A stretch of DNA of 64,000 nt. It comes from Rhynchopus euleeides (lineage: Eukaryota > Euglenozoa > Diplonemea > Diplonemida > Diplonemidae). Positions 19,725 to 31,700 of the stretch are shown piece after piece. Location of the stretch: the NCBI GenBank assembly GCA_963210315.1, contig OY723272.1, forward strand, positions 1,426,001-1,490,000. Reading direction: 5' to 3'. Position numbers and translations under genes: made by a program. Below the pieces are notes generated by a model. The model searched no databases and was not told the DNA's origin. It saw nothing but the letters and a program-made list of their open reading frames with translations. Position 1 is the stretch's first letter. Each line of letters begins with the position of its first letter.

Positions 19725-21387
19725 GGTGCCGAGGCCCCCCTCCCCCAGGCCCTTCCTGGCTGTCTCATCCGAGGGTATCCCTGGCGCTCCTCTGGCTTCT
19801 GGCTGTTGCTGTGAGGCGAGATGTGTGGCGGGCAGCATGTAGGAAGCACCCCGCTTGGCGTTAGGGTGTGTTCGTGTTGGTGGGTTGATGTGTGTCGCTC
19901 GGGGTTGCCGGGCACAGTATAGCGATCTGACACTGTGGCAACCTTGTGATGTTACTGCCCTGCTCATCGCGTGTTAGGTTGGAGGGGGGGGGGGGGGGCA
20001 AGCCTGCCTGGGGGGGTGTGAGTCTGCCGTGTGCCTTGCGTCTGTGCTGTGCTCGGGTGTGTTTGCAGTTTCCTGTTGCCGTCGTTGTTGCATTGCCCTC
20101 CCAAGAGAGGCTGCAGTTCTTCTCTCAAACTGTTCGCAGCTGCCGCGTTGTGGTGGCCACACCGCATGTCCATTTCGGTGTGCACCACAAGCTGGCTGCT
20201 GGCCTCTGCACTCCCCTGTGCTTCATACCGGCTGGTGCTGCATGCTATCCCACTCAAACCGATGTTCCTGCGGAAATCACTGTTCTCCCCTACTTCCTCA
20301 CCCACTGAACAGACCGGGTCGCACCAACAATATCACTGGCATCTCTCTCGTGCTCCCCTTGGCAGCAGATGTTTCGCATGTGCCCGAGGGGGTGGGAGGT
20401 CGGGGCTGCTAATGTTTTGAAACTTTCTTAGCTTCCCGAGCAGCTGGAATATCTGACAAAACAAGACTTCGGAGTTGGGTTCTTTGTTTATTCCGAACGG
20501 TGCCTGCTAGTGTATTGTGTGCAGGATACCGAACGCTGCCATGAGCCTTCTTCTTCTCAGTGCGAACTTCTGGCTGTTTGTTCCAAAAAAAATATGCCGG
20601 CAGAGCTGGCAGTTTCAAGGCGCCCTCTGCTGTGCGGTGGGGATGGAGGACTCTCCTCCCCGTGTTGTACGGCGATGTTCAACATGCCCTCCTCCTGTCG
20701 GTGTGGGGGGGCATCCTGTCCCTGTTGTCGGAGTGCCAACCTACTAGATGCCACCGGCACTACCCAGCAGTATTCCGTGTGTATATAGGTCGTCCTGCGA
20801 GGTGCATCGCCAGCATCTTGCGCGTGTTCTTATGACCCGATCCAACCGTGTCTCACATAAAAAGCTTTTTGTATTGTCGGGGCATGTCGTCGGGCCTTGC
20901 CTCTGTGGCAACCCACGCCAGTCTGCCACCTATGTGCTCAGCCCCAGCCCAGGTGTTGTGGACCTGCTGTGTGGTGCGCCTGCCTCCGGAATTTTCCCAA
21001 TATTTCTGTCCCATATTGGATAGCACAGCGCCATTCACAGGCCCAGCGTTTATACGGCGCTTCATTATTATTATGTTCGAAACCAGGGGCGGGCATGTCT
21101 GCTGCGTCAAGCACATGTGTGCCGCACCCTGTGCCTTTCACTATCCCTCTAGCTACCGATAAGGGAGGGGATCTGGCGTGCCTTCCTTTGGCAGAACGCT
21201 GCTGGCGGAGTCCGGATATTGCCGCACCTCACCCCACCCGCCCCACCATGCGGTGCTTGCGACATCCACCATCACCACCTCCCCCCCCCCCCCTCTCTGC
21301 CCACGCCCAACCTCTAGGGGGGGCATCGGGTGCGTGTTGCGCGTACACACACACCCCACCACACCCGGCTGCCCGCCCGCCGTTTCG
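19725..21387. other. 1.6 kb without a supported gene
   Basis: It contains a G-run (19983-19997), several T-rich patches and short frames of no recognisable family. The frame leading into the EF-hand gene is open from 21178, but has no ATG before 21388. Confidence 0.5.
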
Positions 21388-22317
21388 ATGCAACTGCCCA
21401 GCCCCACTGACCCACCGCGGAGGGGGTCCCGGCATGCGGTGTTCGGGCCACTCCCTACTGATGATGCCATACGGCGTGCCAGCAGCAGCAGCAGCGCCAA
21501 TGACAACCTGCTGCGCATCGGCAGCATGTCCAGCAGCACCTCGAACGTGCTGGAGGGGATGCTGCGGCAGGCGTCGAGGAAGCATATGGGGAAGGCCACC
21601 GCCAGGCTGTCGCTGCTGCAGAAGGAGCAGACCAAGCAGAGGAGCTCCTTCCAGCGCCAGGCGAGCCTGCTGTCCCTGGTGTCCGAGGGGAGCGATGCGA
21701 GCAGCGCAGCTGCCGCCGCCCCGCTGCCCTGGGTGGACAAGACGCCGCCGTCCACCCCGGGCGAAGGGGCTCCCGGTGACGACACGAAGAGCGTGCGCTC
21801 CGACATCGAGGATTGCAACTTGTTTGCAAACCGGCCCAACGGCGGGAACGCCACGTGGAAGACCGGGTTTCACACTACAGCGCTTGCGGAGAAGGAGCTC
21901 CGTGCCAAGGCGCTGTGTGCCTTCGACAGCGTTGCCCGTGGGGGCAGTTCGATCGAGCCGTCGGAGGTGCGGATGGCGCTGCACCGCCTGGGCATCACCT
22001 CGCTGATGGAGGAGGACATATTCGCAGTCACCGACAGGCACGATGGGTGCAGCGACCTGGAATTCCCAGGCTTCCTCCAGGTGGTGTACAAAAGCCTCAT
22101 CAGGCAGGAGTCCCCCGACGACACGACGCTGGCAACCTTCGTTGCCCTGGGGGGGAATGCGAACCGCACAGGTGTGGTGTCCGTGGCGAAGCTGAAGAAG
22201 CGCATCTACGAGATCGGTGTGCCTCTCTGCATCGACCGGCTTGTCAGGCAGCTCGATTCGGGCAGCGCCACACACCTCGATTTCGCGGATTTCAGCACCC
22301 TGCTTGGGGACGAATGA
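21388..22317 (+). CDS. calmodulin-like protein with degenerate EF-hands
   Basis: A 309-residue protein. The N-terminal half (1-160) is Ser-, Ala- and Arg-rich and probably disordered. Residues about 161-309 show four EF-hand-like helix-loop-helix units in two pairs: CAFDSVARGGSSIEPSEVRM, FAVTDRHDGCSDLEFPGF, FVALGGNANRTGVVSVAKLK and LVRQLDSGSATHLDFADFS. The loops lack several calcium ligands, including Glu at position 12, so calcium binding is doubtful and a structural role, for example in the cytoskeleton or axoneme, is possible. ATG 21388 is the first in a frame that stays open further upstream, so an earlier exon or start cannot be excluded. Confidence 0.75.
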   Translation: MQLPSPTDPPRRGSRHAVFGPLPTDDAIRRASSSSSANDNLLRIGSMSSSTSNVLEGMLRQASRKHMGKATARLSLLQKEQTKQRSSFQRQASLLSLVSEGSDASSAAAAAPLPWVDKTPPSTPGEGAPGDDTKSVRSDIEDCNLFANRPNGGNATWKTGFHTTALAEKELRAKALCAFDSVARGGSSIEPSEVRMALHRLGITSLMEEDIFAVTDRHDGCSDLEFPGFLQVVYKSLIRQESPDDTTLATFVALGGNANRTGVVSVAKLKKRIYEIGVPLCIDRLVRQLDSGSATHLDFADFSTLLGDE

Positions 22318-23018
22318 GAGGGCGTGCGGGGGGGTGGTGAGGCGACTGCCCCCCTCCCCATCTGCTGCTCCATCTGCTACTGGGTGAAGTGGTGTTCGTT
22401 CTTTATTGTCGCGCCTTTATTTCCCTCTCTTTGCTGATAGATAGGCCTTTGCCAAGGCCGTTTGTCGTTTTGTGTCCTGTGTGAGGCGACGGAGGACATC
22501 GCATCAAAGCGCGTGTCTTCACTGCACATCGTCTCATCCTGGAGGTTCTTCTCTGTACACAATATGCGTGGCATCTGCCTTCTCTGGCTGTGGAACGCCA
22601 GAGCCATCCAACCCCTTTGTGTGACCTATCCTGGATTCCTTGCGAATCGACTCCCACTTTGTATGCACCTGCATGTGCCGCCCCAAGTGCCGAACCCTCT
22701 GGACAGGCAGCCCTGCCGAGAGGAGCCAACCGAGTGTGGCGTGTGTGCTGTGTTGCGCTTTCTGCCCTGGGTAGCTGTCATGCTTTCATCCCAAAGCCCC
22801 TCTTCCTCCAGTGCCTCGAAACTGCCTATGGGGGTGTCCAGGTGTCATGGCGCATATCACCGAAGGCAACCTACCCACCTCCCCACCCCCTCCCCTGCCA
22901 AGCCCACGCCCCCTCCCCATCCCCAAGCTTCGCCTCTGAGTGGGGTCTCAGCTATGGAAGCCCTGCCTCCACACCACAACACAGCAGGCTGTTCGCCACC
23001 CCTCCCCCCCTAACCCAC
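22318..23018. other. intergenic stretch, frame open into next gene
   Basis: The + frame of the following gene is open from 22590 but has no ATG until 23019. It is C-rich near 22870-22930. Nothing else is recognised. Confidence 0.5.
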
Positions 23019-24008
23019 ATGACCCGCAAGAAGCGGGTGATACGGCGCGCCAGCACCAGCGCCGGGGGCAACAGCCCTGCCGCCCGTGCCGCCCCCTGCC
23101 TCCCTGCGGCAAGCCCGATGGCGCTGCCAGCACCAGAGGCCATGGCAAGCCCACCCCCGCGCGTGCCAAGCCAACAGCGCCAGCAGGGCGCTGTCCCGCC
23201 GCCAGCCGATTCGTTTCTGTCACCACGCCCCACCGCGATTGTGACAGTGTTTGACAAGACGGGTGTTGCTGACCTCTGCTGCAGCCTGGCTGCACTGGGG
23301 TGGCGGTTCCTCTCCTGTGGCGGCACGCTGAAGGCCCTCGAGGCTGCTGGCCTCGACTGTGTCGAGGATGTGGCTGACCTCATCGAGGCAACCCCCCCAC
23401 ACGCCGTGCGGATGTTCGGGGGAAAGCTGAAGACTCTGCAACCCTCGGTGCACGGCGCGCTGCTCGCCGCCACCGAGTCTGACCTGCAGGAGCTCCGTGC
23501 GCACCGGATACCTCCCATCGATATGGTGATCTGCAACCTCGCCCCCCACGGGGGTGATGTGGCGGGGATCGACATCGGGGGTGCTTCGCTGCTGCGGTGT
23601 GCTGCCAAGGCCTGCCGCCGCGTGATCCCGGTGGCACGGCCTGGGGACTACCAGCTGGTGCTCACAGCGCTCAAGGGGGCCACACACCACAGCGAGGTGT
23701 CCCAAGAGCTCCGCCGAAACCTCGCTGCCGCTGCGATGCGCTACGTCGCGCAGTACGACGCATCTGTGTTTGAGGCTGGTTGGATCGAGGGAGTGGGTGG
23801 TGGTGGTGGTGGTGGTGGTGTGCCCAGCAGGGCACGCATTCTCGACAGGTTTGTCGCGTTGTATGCGGGGGAGCCGACGGCGCCAGCCCCGAGCTGTGTC
23901 CCGCGGGTGCGGCGGGGCGGGGCTGGTGTGAAGCGGGGTGCCTCTGCAGACGCCGTGGTTCCGAGGTTTGAAAAGCTGCGGCGTGTGGTGGCGGCGGCAC
24001 GTGTCTGA
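23019..24008 (+). CDS. stand-alone IMP-cyclohydrolase-like (MGS fold) protein
   Basis: A 329-residue protein. Residues about 70-255 match the N-terminal IMP cyclohydrolase half of PurH/ATIC: VFDKTG (77-82), SCGGTLKALEAAG (99-111), GGKLKTLQPSVHGALL (134-149), IDMVICNL (167-174), IDIGGASLLRCAAK (184-197) and a closing QYDASVFEAGW. Of the active-site residues known for ATIC, the Lys of the KTL motif (138), the Asp of IDIGG (185) and the later Lys (197) remain. The Tyr of NLYPF is Ala175, and the loop after it is about 11 residues shorter. The AICAR transformylase half is absent. The N-terminal 70 residues are low complexity, and a GGT run encodes poly-Gly near 260-267. It may be a monofunctional cyclohydrolase or a non-catalytic derivative. 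Confidence 0.8.
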   Translation: MTRKKRVIRRASTSAGGNSPAARAAPCLPAASPMALPAPEAMASPPPRVPSQQRQQGAVPPPADSFLSPRPTAIVTVFDKTGVADLCCSLAALGWRFLSCGGTLKALEAAGLDCVEDVADLIEATPPHAVRMFGGKLKTLQPSVHGALLAATESDLQELRAHRIPPIDMVICNLAPHGGDVAGIDIGGASLLRCAAKACRRVIPVARPGDYQLVLTALKGATHHSEVSQELRRNLAAAAMRYVAQYDASVFEAGWIEGVGGGGGGGGVPSRARILDRFVALYAGEPTAPAPSCVPRVRRGGAGVKRGASADAVVPRFEKLRRVVAAARV

Positions 24009-25394
24009 TGCGAGAGAGTGTGGCGCGTGTGAGGTGGTGGGGGGAGGGGAGGGGAGGGGGGGGCGGGAAGGTAAGGGTGACAGAGAGAGAGAAAGAGATC
24101 TTAGTTTGGATGTGGGTTGTCGCGTGAGGTGGGGTCGGCAGTCTCCGCGTGTGGCGGCTGCCGCGGCGCATCAATCTTTCCCCCCGCATGGGCAGTGATG
24201 TAGTGTCGTGACGCACAAATAAAATGTAAGAAAATTGAGGCGCTCTTGTTCGCAGTGCTTTTTCGCTTTTCGCTTTTCGCTATGTGTGTGTGTGTGTGTG
24301 TGCCTCTCTTCTTGGTGTGGCTTCTCTCCCTCTCACCTGATCGCATTCGCTGCCCCCCCACCGCCCCGACACATAACCTGCACAACTCGTGAAGGGAGGT
24401 CGCTAGTTCTCTCCTGATCCCCACCGCCCCCCGTGAGACATTGACACATGGGATGCAAATCACATGCAGCGCGCCGGGATATTTTACACACATTAAATCG
24501 GCCTTCGGGAGCAGAGAGAACACTCCCGTGTGGCGTGATATAGGCAATGGTGTGGATAGTGCGTCAGTTATCATACATCGGTCTTTCGTGGGCTTCTGTA
24601 CGATGCAAGTCCGCTAATCCAACATTGCCGACGTTTTCGGGAATAGTTCTGTGAATCCGAAATGTTCGAGATGGTCGCCACCGCCTGTGGGGAAGGGGGT
24701 GTAGTGATGAAAGTGTTACAAACGTTTGTCGTCCTGCAGGGCATGATCCCCCAGGCAGCAAAGGGAACGAATGCGTCTCCGCTGTGGCCGGAGCTAGGCG
24801 CCGCTGACTGGGCGGCATGCGACTGTGCTGCCTGAAGGCCATCCTGTCGAGCAGACAACCCCACTCACCCACCCACACCCCCTCCCCTGACAGCGGCAGC
24901 TGATTGTACATATTTGTGAAGGGAACCGCGGTGCATCTTCCTCCACCTTATAATGCCCCTTTCTCTCTCTCTCTCTCGCTCTGCCACACCACAAGACGAA
25001 GACACGGCCAGACCTCCTGGTCACACCGCCCTCCCTGAAACATGAAAGGGTGAGAGAGATACAGAGCAGTCGACATACACACCCTCTGCCCCCCCCCCCC
25101 TCTTCCTCATACAAAACACTACTGCACAGTCGTGGGTTGGCAGCCGAAACTGCGTAGTAGATATACCCCGCTACGAAACACACCTGCTTTCCCTTCCCCT
25201 CCTTCCCTTCCGCCATTTATTCGTACAAAAAAAACAACGATGCAGGGGCACAAAGTATATGGTGTCAAGGAGAGACTACGTATTACGGACAGACACCTGG
25301 TTGTGTTTTAGTGATACTGTATTGCGGTCCAACCACCAAGCCACTGACAGACAACTGCTACACACCCTCCCGTTGTGCATTGATCTGCCTTGTA
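24009..25394. other. intergenic stretch with a GT microsatellite
   Basis: A (GT)n run lies near 24281-24301. A short stretch at 24369-24416 (ATAACCTGCACAACTCGTGA) resembles dispersed element B. CTCTTCCTCATACAAAA at 25100 recurs at 25490 between element A copies. No gene is recognised. Confidence 0.5.
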
Positions 25395-25490
25395 CAACAT
25401 ATCTGGTGTAGTGACTACAAAAAGGACTAACATTGCGAGAAGGTGCTGGGAGATTTACTTTTCCATTCCCTCTCGACGATCAAAACCCCC
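25395..25490 (+). repeat. dispersed element A, copy 2
   Basis: The sequence is ATATCTGGTGTAGTGACTAC onwards with GGACTAACATTGCGAGAAGG and TTACTTTTCCATTCCCTCTC. It is followed 83 bp on by copy 3 in the same orientation. Both lie in the last 370 bases ahead of the FN3 gene. Confidence 0.8.
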
Positions 25491-25498
25491 TCTTCCTC

Positions 25499-25572
25499 AT
25501 ACAAAAGGACAAACATTGCGAGAAGGTGCTGGGAGACTTACTTTTCCATTCACTCTCGACGATCAAACCCCC
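25499..25572 (+). repeat. dispersed element A, copy 3
   Basis: The core is GACAAACATTGCGAGAAGGT and ACTTTTCCATTCACTCTCGA. It is a tandem partner of copy 2, each followed by CCCTCTTCCTCA. Confidence 0.8.
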
Positions 25573-25762
25573 CCCTCTTCCTCACTGCACGCTGCAGGCT
25601 TTTCACTACAAACCCAACACCCCACCCACCCACCCCAGGGACACATGCCCCAGCTGCTCCACAGCGTGGCACCGGAATGACAACCCGCAGCCGCTGCCAC
25701 ACTGCAGGGTTCCCAGCCCCAGCAACCGCCCACCCCCGCCCCCCCACCCCCGCCCTGCAGCC

Positions 25763-28700
25763 ATGAAGCGCGCCAGCACGACGCCCTACCTCCCAGCGGC
25801 CCGCGGCGCGACACCCCAGGGCCTCAGGGGGGCTTTGCGGAGACGCCGATCTGATGGGAGCCTCTCCCCAAGGGGGGGGGCTGCTGCTGACTCAGCATCT
25901 GGGTATGCCTCAGACGCGCCGCCAGCCCCGCTGCTGCTGCCGGGGGGGCCGGACAGCGCCAAGCGGTGGCTGGGCTGCGGGCCGCAGGAGCTCCAGGAGG
26001 AGTTCCCCGGCACATTCTTTGAATGCCCGGGGCTCGACCTCGCCATCACCATCGTGGCGATCCGCGAGTCCTTCCTCGGCATCCTCCTGACACCCCTCTT
26101 GGGCAGTCGGGCTGCCGACACCCCGCCTGCCTACCGCATCTCCCACGCGTTGGCTGAGCCGGATGACCTCGACCCGCAGTCCTACAAGCAGGGCGGCTCT
26201 AACATGCAGCCGTGCAACCCCACCGACCCGCCATCCTTCCTGCGGAGCCTGCGTGGCCAGAAGACCCTTTCCACATCCACGAGAGCACCTGCGGCACCCC
26301 GCCGTGGGTGCTCCGCACCCACGGTTGGGGTGGCGGAGGTGGGGGACATCCCTTCGTTGCATTTCCTCCGTCCCCTGGCGCCGGATACGCCTTATGTCGT
26401 TGCGGTGCAGAGGGTGTGTGGTGGTGGTGGTGGTGGTGGTGGCGGTGCCGCCACTCCTGCTGCGGAGTGGAGGCGGGTCGTGTTCACCGCGCGTCTCCCA
26501 GACATCCACCGCCTCGCCGCTGTCGGGGAGCGGTTCGCAAAGGTGACCTGGATCAAGTCGGGCCCCAGGGAGGCCCTGCCGCACCCCGCTGCGGCAGCAG
26601 GGGGTGGCAACGGAAACAAAACCCGCAGGGCGCAGAGGCAGCAGCGGCATCAGGGCGGAGATGAGGATGCCGCATCCCGCCTGGGCCCCACGCAGGCGAG
26701 GCGGGCGGGTGGGGTGTTGGGGTACCCCGAAGGGGTTCCCTGCGCTGTGCCGACGCCGGAGACATGTGCCGACCTGTGCTATGAGGTGATGGTGTATCGC
26801 ATCTCAGGGAGGAAGCCGGCGGAGCAGGATGACTCGAGGCAGCACCTGAGGTGCGCCATCCAGGCTGTCACAGCGCTGCTCCTGCTGCCCAACTGCTGCT
26901 ATGGCATCTCGGTCCGCGCGCAGTGCAGGCTGACACGGTACTACGGGCCGTGGTCGAGGCTCAAAATTTTCAGGACGATGAAGCCGCCGCAGCTCTCCCT
27001 GGGGCAGGTCGATTCCTCCAAGGTATGCGTCAAATGGCTTCTGCCGCAGCTCCCAGCGCCGCTCGACGCAGCCAAGCTGGCCTCCCTGGGGAAGGGGTGC
27101 ACCCTCTCCGATGTGCTCCAGGCAGACGCCGCATGCACCGCGATGCTGAAGACCATCCGCACCACCCTCTCGATGACATGCACCCCTAAGAGGCCCGACA
27201 GCCCGTCGGGCGGCGCAGAGGCACCCAAATCGCCTGCGGGGGGTGGGGGCAACCCGTTGAATTCCAGCATTTCCAGCGACCCCAGCAAGGCGCCCCGCTC
27301 CAGCCGGATCTCGGTGACTGCCCCCGGAGCATTGGAGCCTGTGGTGAAGACCGTGGATGTGACAGGTGTTGCGCCTGGGGAGTATACATTTGCATCCCTC
27401 CCGAAGGGGTCACCCTTCGTCGTGAAGATAACAGTCACCTCTGCAGAGCACAGCGAATACGGCACGACGCTCCTGCAGGTGAAGGGGCAGACGTCGAGGC
27501 GTGTCCGCGCCGGAGGGGGTTCGAAGCGGGGGAAGAGCACCCTGCTGGACCAGCTGGTGATGCAGACAGCCTTTCTCGCAACCACGGGGGTTTCGCCTGC
27601 TGGGGGGAGGCGTGGGCCAGGCGATTCGTCGCGGCTTGCCTCCAATGCCTCCTCCTGCTCTGCAGACTACGGAGGCAACGCTGCAGAGGCGAGGTCGCCT
27701 CTGATGTGCTCGCCTTTGTCAAGCCTTGCTCCGCCGGATGCGAACCGCGCGCGCTTTCCCTCCGACACCAGCATCGCCTCCGACACCCGGCAGAGCAACG
27801 CCAGCCCTGCACCTCCGAGCCCACACACCCCGGGGGGGCAGCAGGGCGGCGCAATGCCACCCGGAACCCCTCAGGGTGACCCAGATGCGGATCCGAACAC
27901 CTCCGTCGTGCCCCTCCCGCAGCTGAATGTGGCGGCACCCGCAGGCGATGGCCTGGCGGTGGCACAGGAGACGGCGGGTGGCAGCAGCCCTGGTGGTGGT
28001 GGTGGGGCCAGCGGGGGTGATGCGGCCAGCCAGCGTGGCGGCGAGACTCATTCGGAGGAGGAGTCGAGTGAGGATGGGACGGAGGCGAGTGGGTCGTCGT
28101 CCTGCAGCAGCGTGGCGCTCAACCCGGTGACGAAGCTTCATTTCATATCGGCGACAGATGCCTCTGTCGTTTTCGGGTGGACTGGGGAGGTGGTTGGTGG
28201 GCCGGAGACGCGCTACCGCAGCAAGGTGTTCTCTCTGGAGAAGACGAAAATGCTCCTCCCACACGGGTTCCTGACAGAGAATGCGAACAGGAGATACACC
28301 GCGAAGGAGATTGCGAAGTTCCCCCGGGCGAAGCCCGGGCAGGATGTGGATGACAAGAAGAGGACATTTGAGAGCACCTTTCTCTCCCCTTCGAAGAACG
28401 AAACGGAGCTCCCGGAGCTGCAGCCAAACTCGCGTTATGGGGTGAAGATGTGTGCCCTCGATACGGAGCACGACAGGTGGCTCCCCTGGTGTGAGCCTAT
28501 TGTCGTGCATACCAAGAAGGTGACACAGCTCCTCATCTCCTCCGTGAATCATACCACGATCCGCCTGAAGGGGTCCACACCAGGGGATGCCCGGACAGAG
28601 CTTAAAGTGAAGATGTCTTCTGGGTCGTCCTTCCACTCCCTGCAGTCCTACTTCAAGCCTCACCAAGAGATCAGTGTGGACGATCTCTCGGGAAACGTTC

Positions 28701-31700
28701 TGTACTCCTTTCAAATCCGGAAGGAGTTGACCGATGCGGAGAAGCAGGCGGAGAAGCGGAATCAGAAGAAGCGTGATATAAGCGTGCGGGAGATGGGGTG
28801 GTCGAACAAGATCTTTCTGGCCATGCGGTACGTCCCGATTGAGCTGTTTCCTGTAGCGGAGGATTCCCTCGATGTCACCTGGACAGCCAAGGACATCAAC
28901 CAGGTGCCGGTGGGGAGCGTCAACAAGTTCTACATCATCACCACCTCTATCCTGTCGAAGAAGACGTGGGTGGAAGAGCTGGAAACCCTATCGGATACCC
29001 ACACACATCGCCTGACGAAACTCCCCTCCGACCGCTATCGGGTCCGGATGAAGCAGTGTGTCGTCCTGCAGAATGAAGATGAGTGGCTCAAGGTGCGCAA
29101 CGCTTTCTGGTCCGAGAAATATGCCTCCATCGCCCTCATCAAGCAGTTCGAGGTTCTGATGGCCAAGATAGGCGAAGACTGCGCCATGCTCTATGCAGTG
29201 CAGGAGTCGGCTGCACAGGGCCTTCTCATCCCTCGCCCCTACGTGCTGGACGCAGCACACCTCACCTTGGAGCAGGAGCGCGACCTGATGCACGCTGTGG
29301 AGAAGGTCGACAACAATGAGGACGTGCAGGAGATCGACGTGGCAAAGGACATCCTCCTCTTCGAGGCACGCATCATACGCATCGACAAGAAGACGCAGAG
29401 CCTTGTGACGTTTGTCCCCAACGCGCGTCTCGGAGGGCTTGTCACAGGGCTGTCTCCCGACAAGCAGTACAGTATCAGAATCCGCCCACAGCTGACCACG
29501 GGAAAGCGGACCTACTGGGGGTCGTGGAGCACGCTGTGTAAGTTTTCTACCTTGGGGAAGCTGTCCCTCGACGCAGGTGTTGTTGGGGAGGATTTTGTGC
29601 ACATCAAGTGGAGCCGGAAGGTGCCCTTCCGCAGGAAGTTCGACGAGGAGGAGGAGAGCAGCATGAAGCGGTACTGCAGGGAGATTGGGGCGAATGTCGG
29701 TGGGGAGGAGGAGCTGCCGCCGGATCAGCAGGCGCTGGTGGATGCCCACGAGCAGATGCTCGAGAAGCGGCGTGAGGTGTACGAGATGAAGAGGAACCAG
29801 CGGAAGAGGCGGCGGCGTGAAAAGTACGCCGAGCCGGAGCCGTACGTCATGCCCCCGACCCCTCCGGAGACCCCCGTGCCGGGGGAGGCTGGCACCGCCG
29901 ATAGCATAGCCCGCCGCCCGTCGTCCCTCCCCAGAAGGGCAACTGAGGCTGGGAGCACTGCACAGCCACAGCAGGACGTTGCAGCACCCGGTGCCGACGT
30001 CCTGCCTGTGCCGGAGGTTGGGGCGGGGGGTGCAATTGCGGAGCCCAGTGGCGGTGATGGTGGCGGTGGCGGTGGTGCGGAGGGGGCAGCCAGCCACCCC
30101 GCAGTGATGGAGCTTGGGGCGAAGTCTACCAACGCGCATGACTGCGAGGTGTTCACCGTGCAGTATGATGTGTTGACACATCGGCGGAGACAGCTTGTGA
30201 GACGCAAGGAGAAGAAGCGCGAGCTGATCAAGACGGCAGAGGTTGAATACCAAACCAGGCGGAGGGAGTATATATCGCAGAGGAAGCGGACCATCGCTGC
30301 GCTGGCCAAGTCAAACTCTGGGATCACCGTCGACTGGGATGACATTGAGGTGACCCTCACGCCTGACGAGGAGCAGAACCTGTGGCAGTCGGACCACATC
30401 TCCTCCGACTCGTCACAGGAGGACGAGCGGCACCCCTATCTGCAGTGGATCTACAGCATCGGGACCGATCAAATCCTCGTCGTGCGCATTGAGGGTGACC
30501 CGCATCCCATAAAGCACTGCATCCCGCCAGACGAAGGACAGCATCTGATCTGCGGGCTGCAGCCTGGTGTGCGGCATGCTATCCGGATGAGGCAGAAGAC
30601 GTTGATGAACACGTGGTCATTATGGTCGAACCACATCATGATCCAGACGCTGACTGACATCCGTGTGAAGGTGCATGAGGTCGGTGAGGAGTATGTCACG
30701 CTGAGCTGCTCCCGCGCAACCCTCGAGTTTGACAACGAGGAGGACGCTGCAGAGGCGAAGGTTGTCGTGCTGAAGTCGTCCCGTGACACCGTCACGGCAT
30801 ATCAAGTCCGGACCACATTCAGGTCGACAAACTGCCTTATCCATATGGATACAAAGTCGTTCGAGTCTGTCCGTGATATCTCGACTGAGAATTTCACCGA
30901 AAAGTTTTTAGTGGCCGGGCTCCTCACAGACTCACTCTACTCTGTGTGCGTCAGGGTTCAGGTGAAGGGTGGATTCTGGGGGCACTGGAGTGAACTGGTG
31001 ACATTCCGCACCGCAAAGAGCATCGTCATCAGCATCACGACAGTCACGGAGCACAGCATGGAGGTCACATGGACACGACCCCCTCTGGATGTGATCATCC
31101 CGAAGCAGCCTATCATGGCGTTGAATGCCAACGGGGAGTATGAGCCGGTGTTCCCCACACAGACGGCTATCCACTCTGTGGGGGCCTGGAGGCTGCAGAT
31201 CGAGGGGGACGTCTATCTCGCCGAGACCGGGCACTGGAGCCAGAAGAGGATCACGAAGAAGTTCAGCTCCGACGAGATGGCGACCCTCATCGGCTCACTC
31301 CGCCCTGACAGCATATACCGGCTGACCGCATCCTCGATGGATACAGTGCAGCTCAACTCACCGGAGTCGCTCCCGCTGTTCGCTGCAACCAAACCGGAGG
31401 TCACATGCAAGGTGGTGAGCCTTGGGGAGCACTTTGCTGTGTTGGACCTCAGGAGGATGGCGCGACGCGCCGAAACGTCGAGGCTCAAGCAGGTTGAGTT
31501 CGCGCTGTATTCCCACAAACAGGAGGTGGAGCGCATGAAGGAGCTGAGCACTGCCAGGAAGCGGAAGAAGGGAACCCCCGCAGAACAAGGCCCGGAGAAG
31601 TTCTCCCTGGATGACCCCGGCAAGCCTCTGCTGTCCCCCGCAACCGGGCCTCTCGACGCACTCCCATCTTCGCAGCGCAGCAGCATCGCCTCGCCTGACC

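Noticed and set aside
25433-25762. 110-residue upstream extension of the FN3 protein
   Set aside because: No ATG start, it consists of translated dispersed element A copies, and ATG 25763 is the first suitable start.
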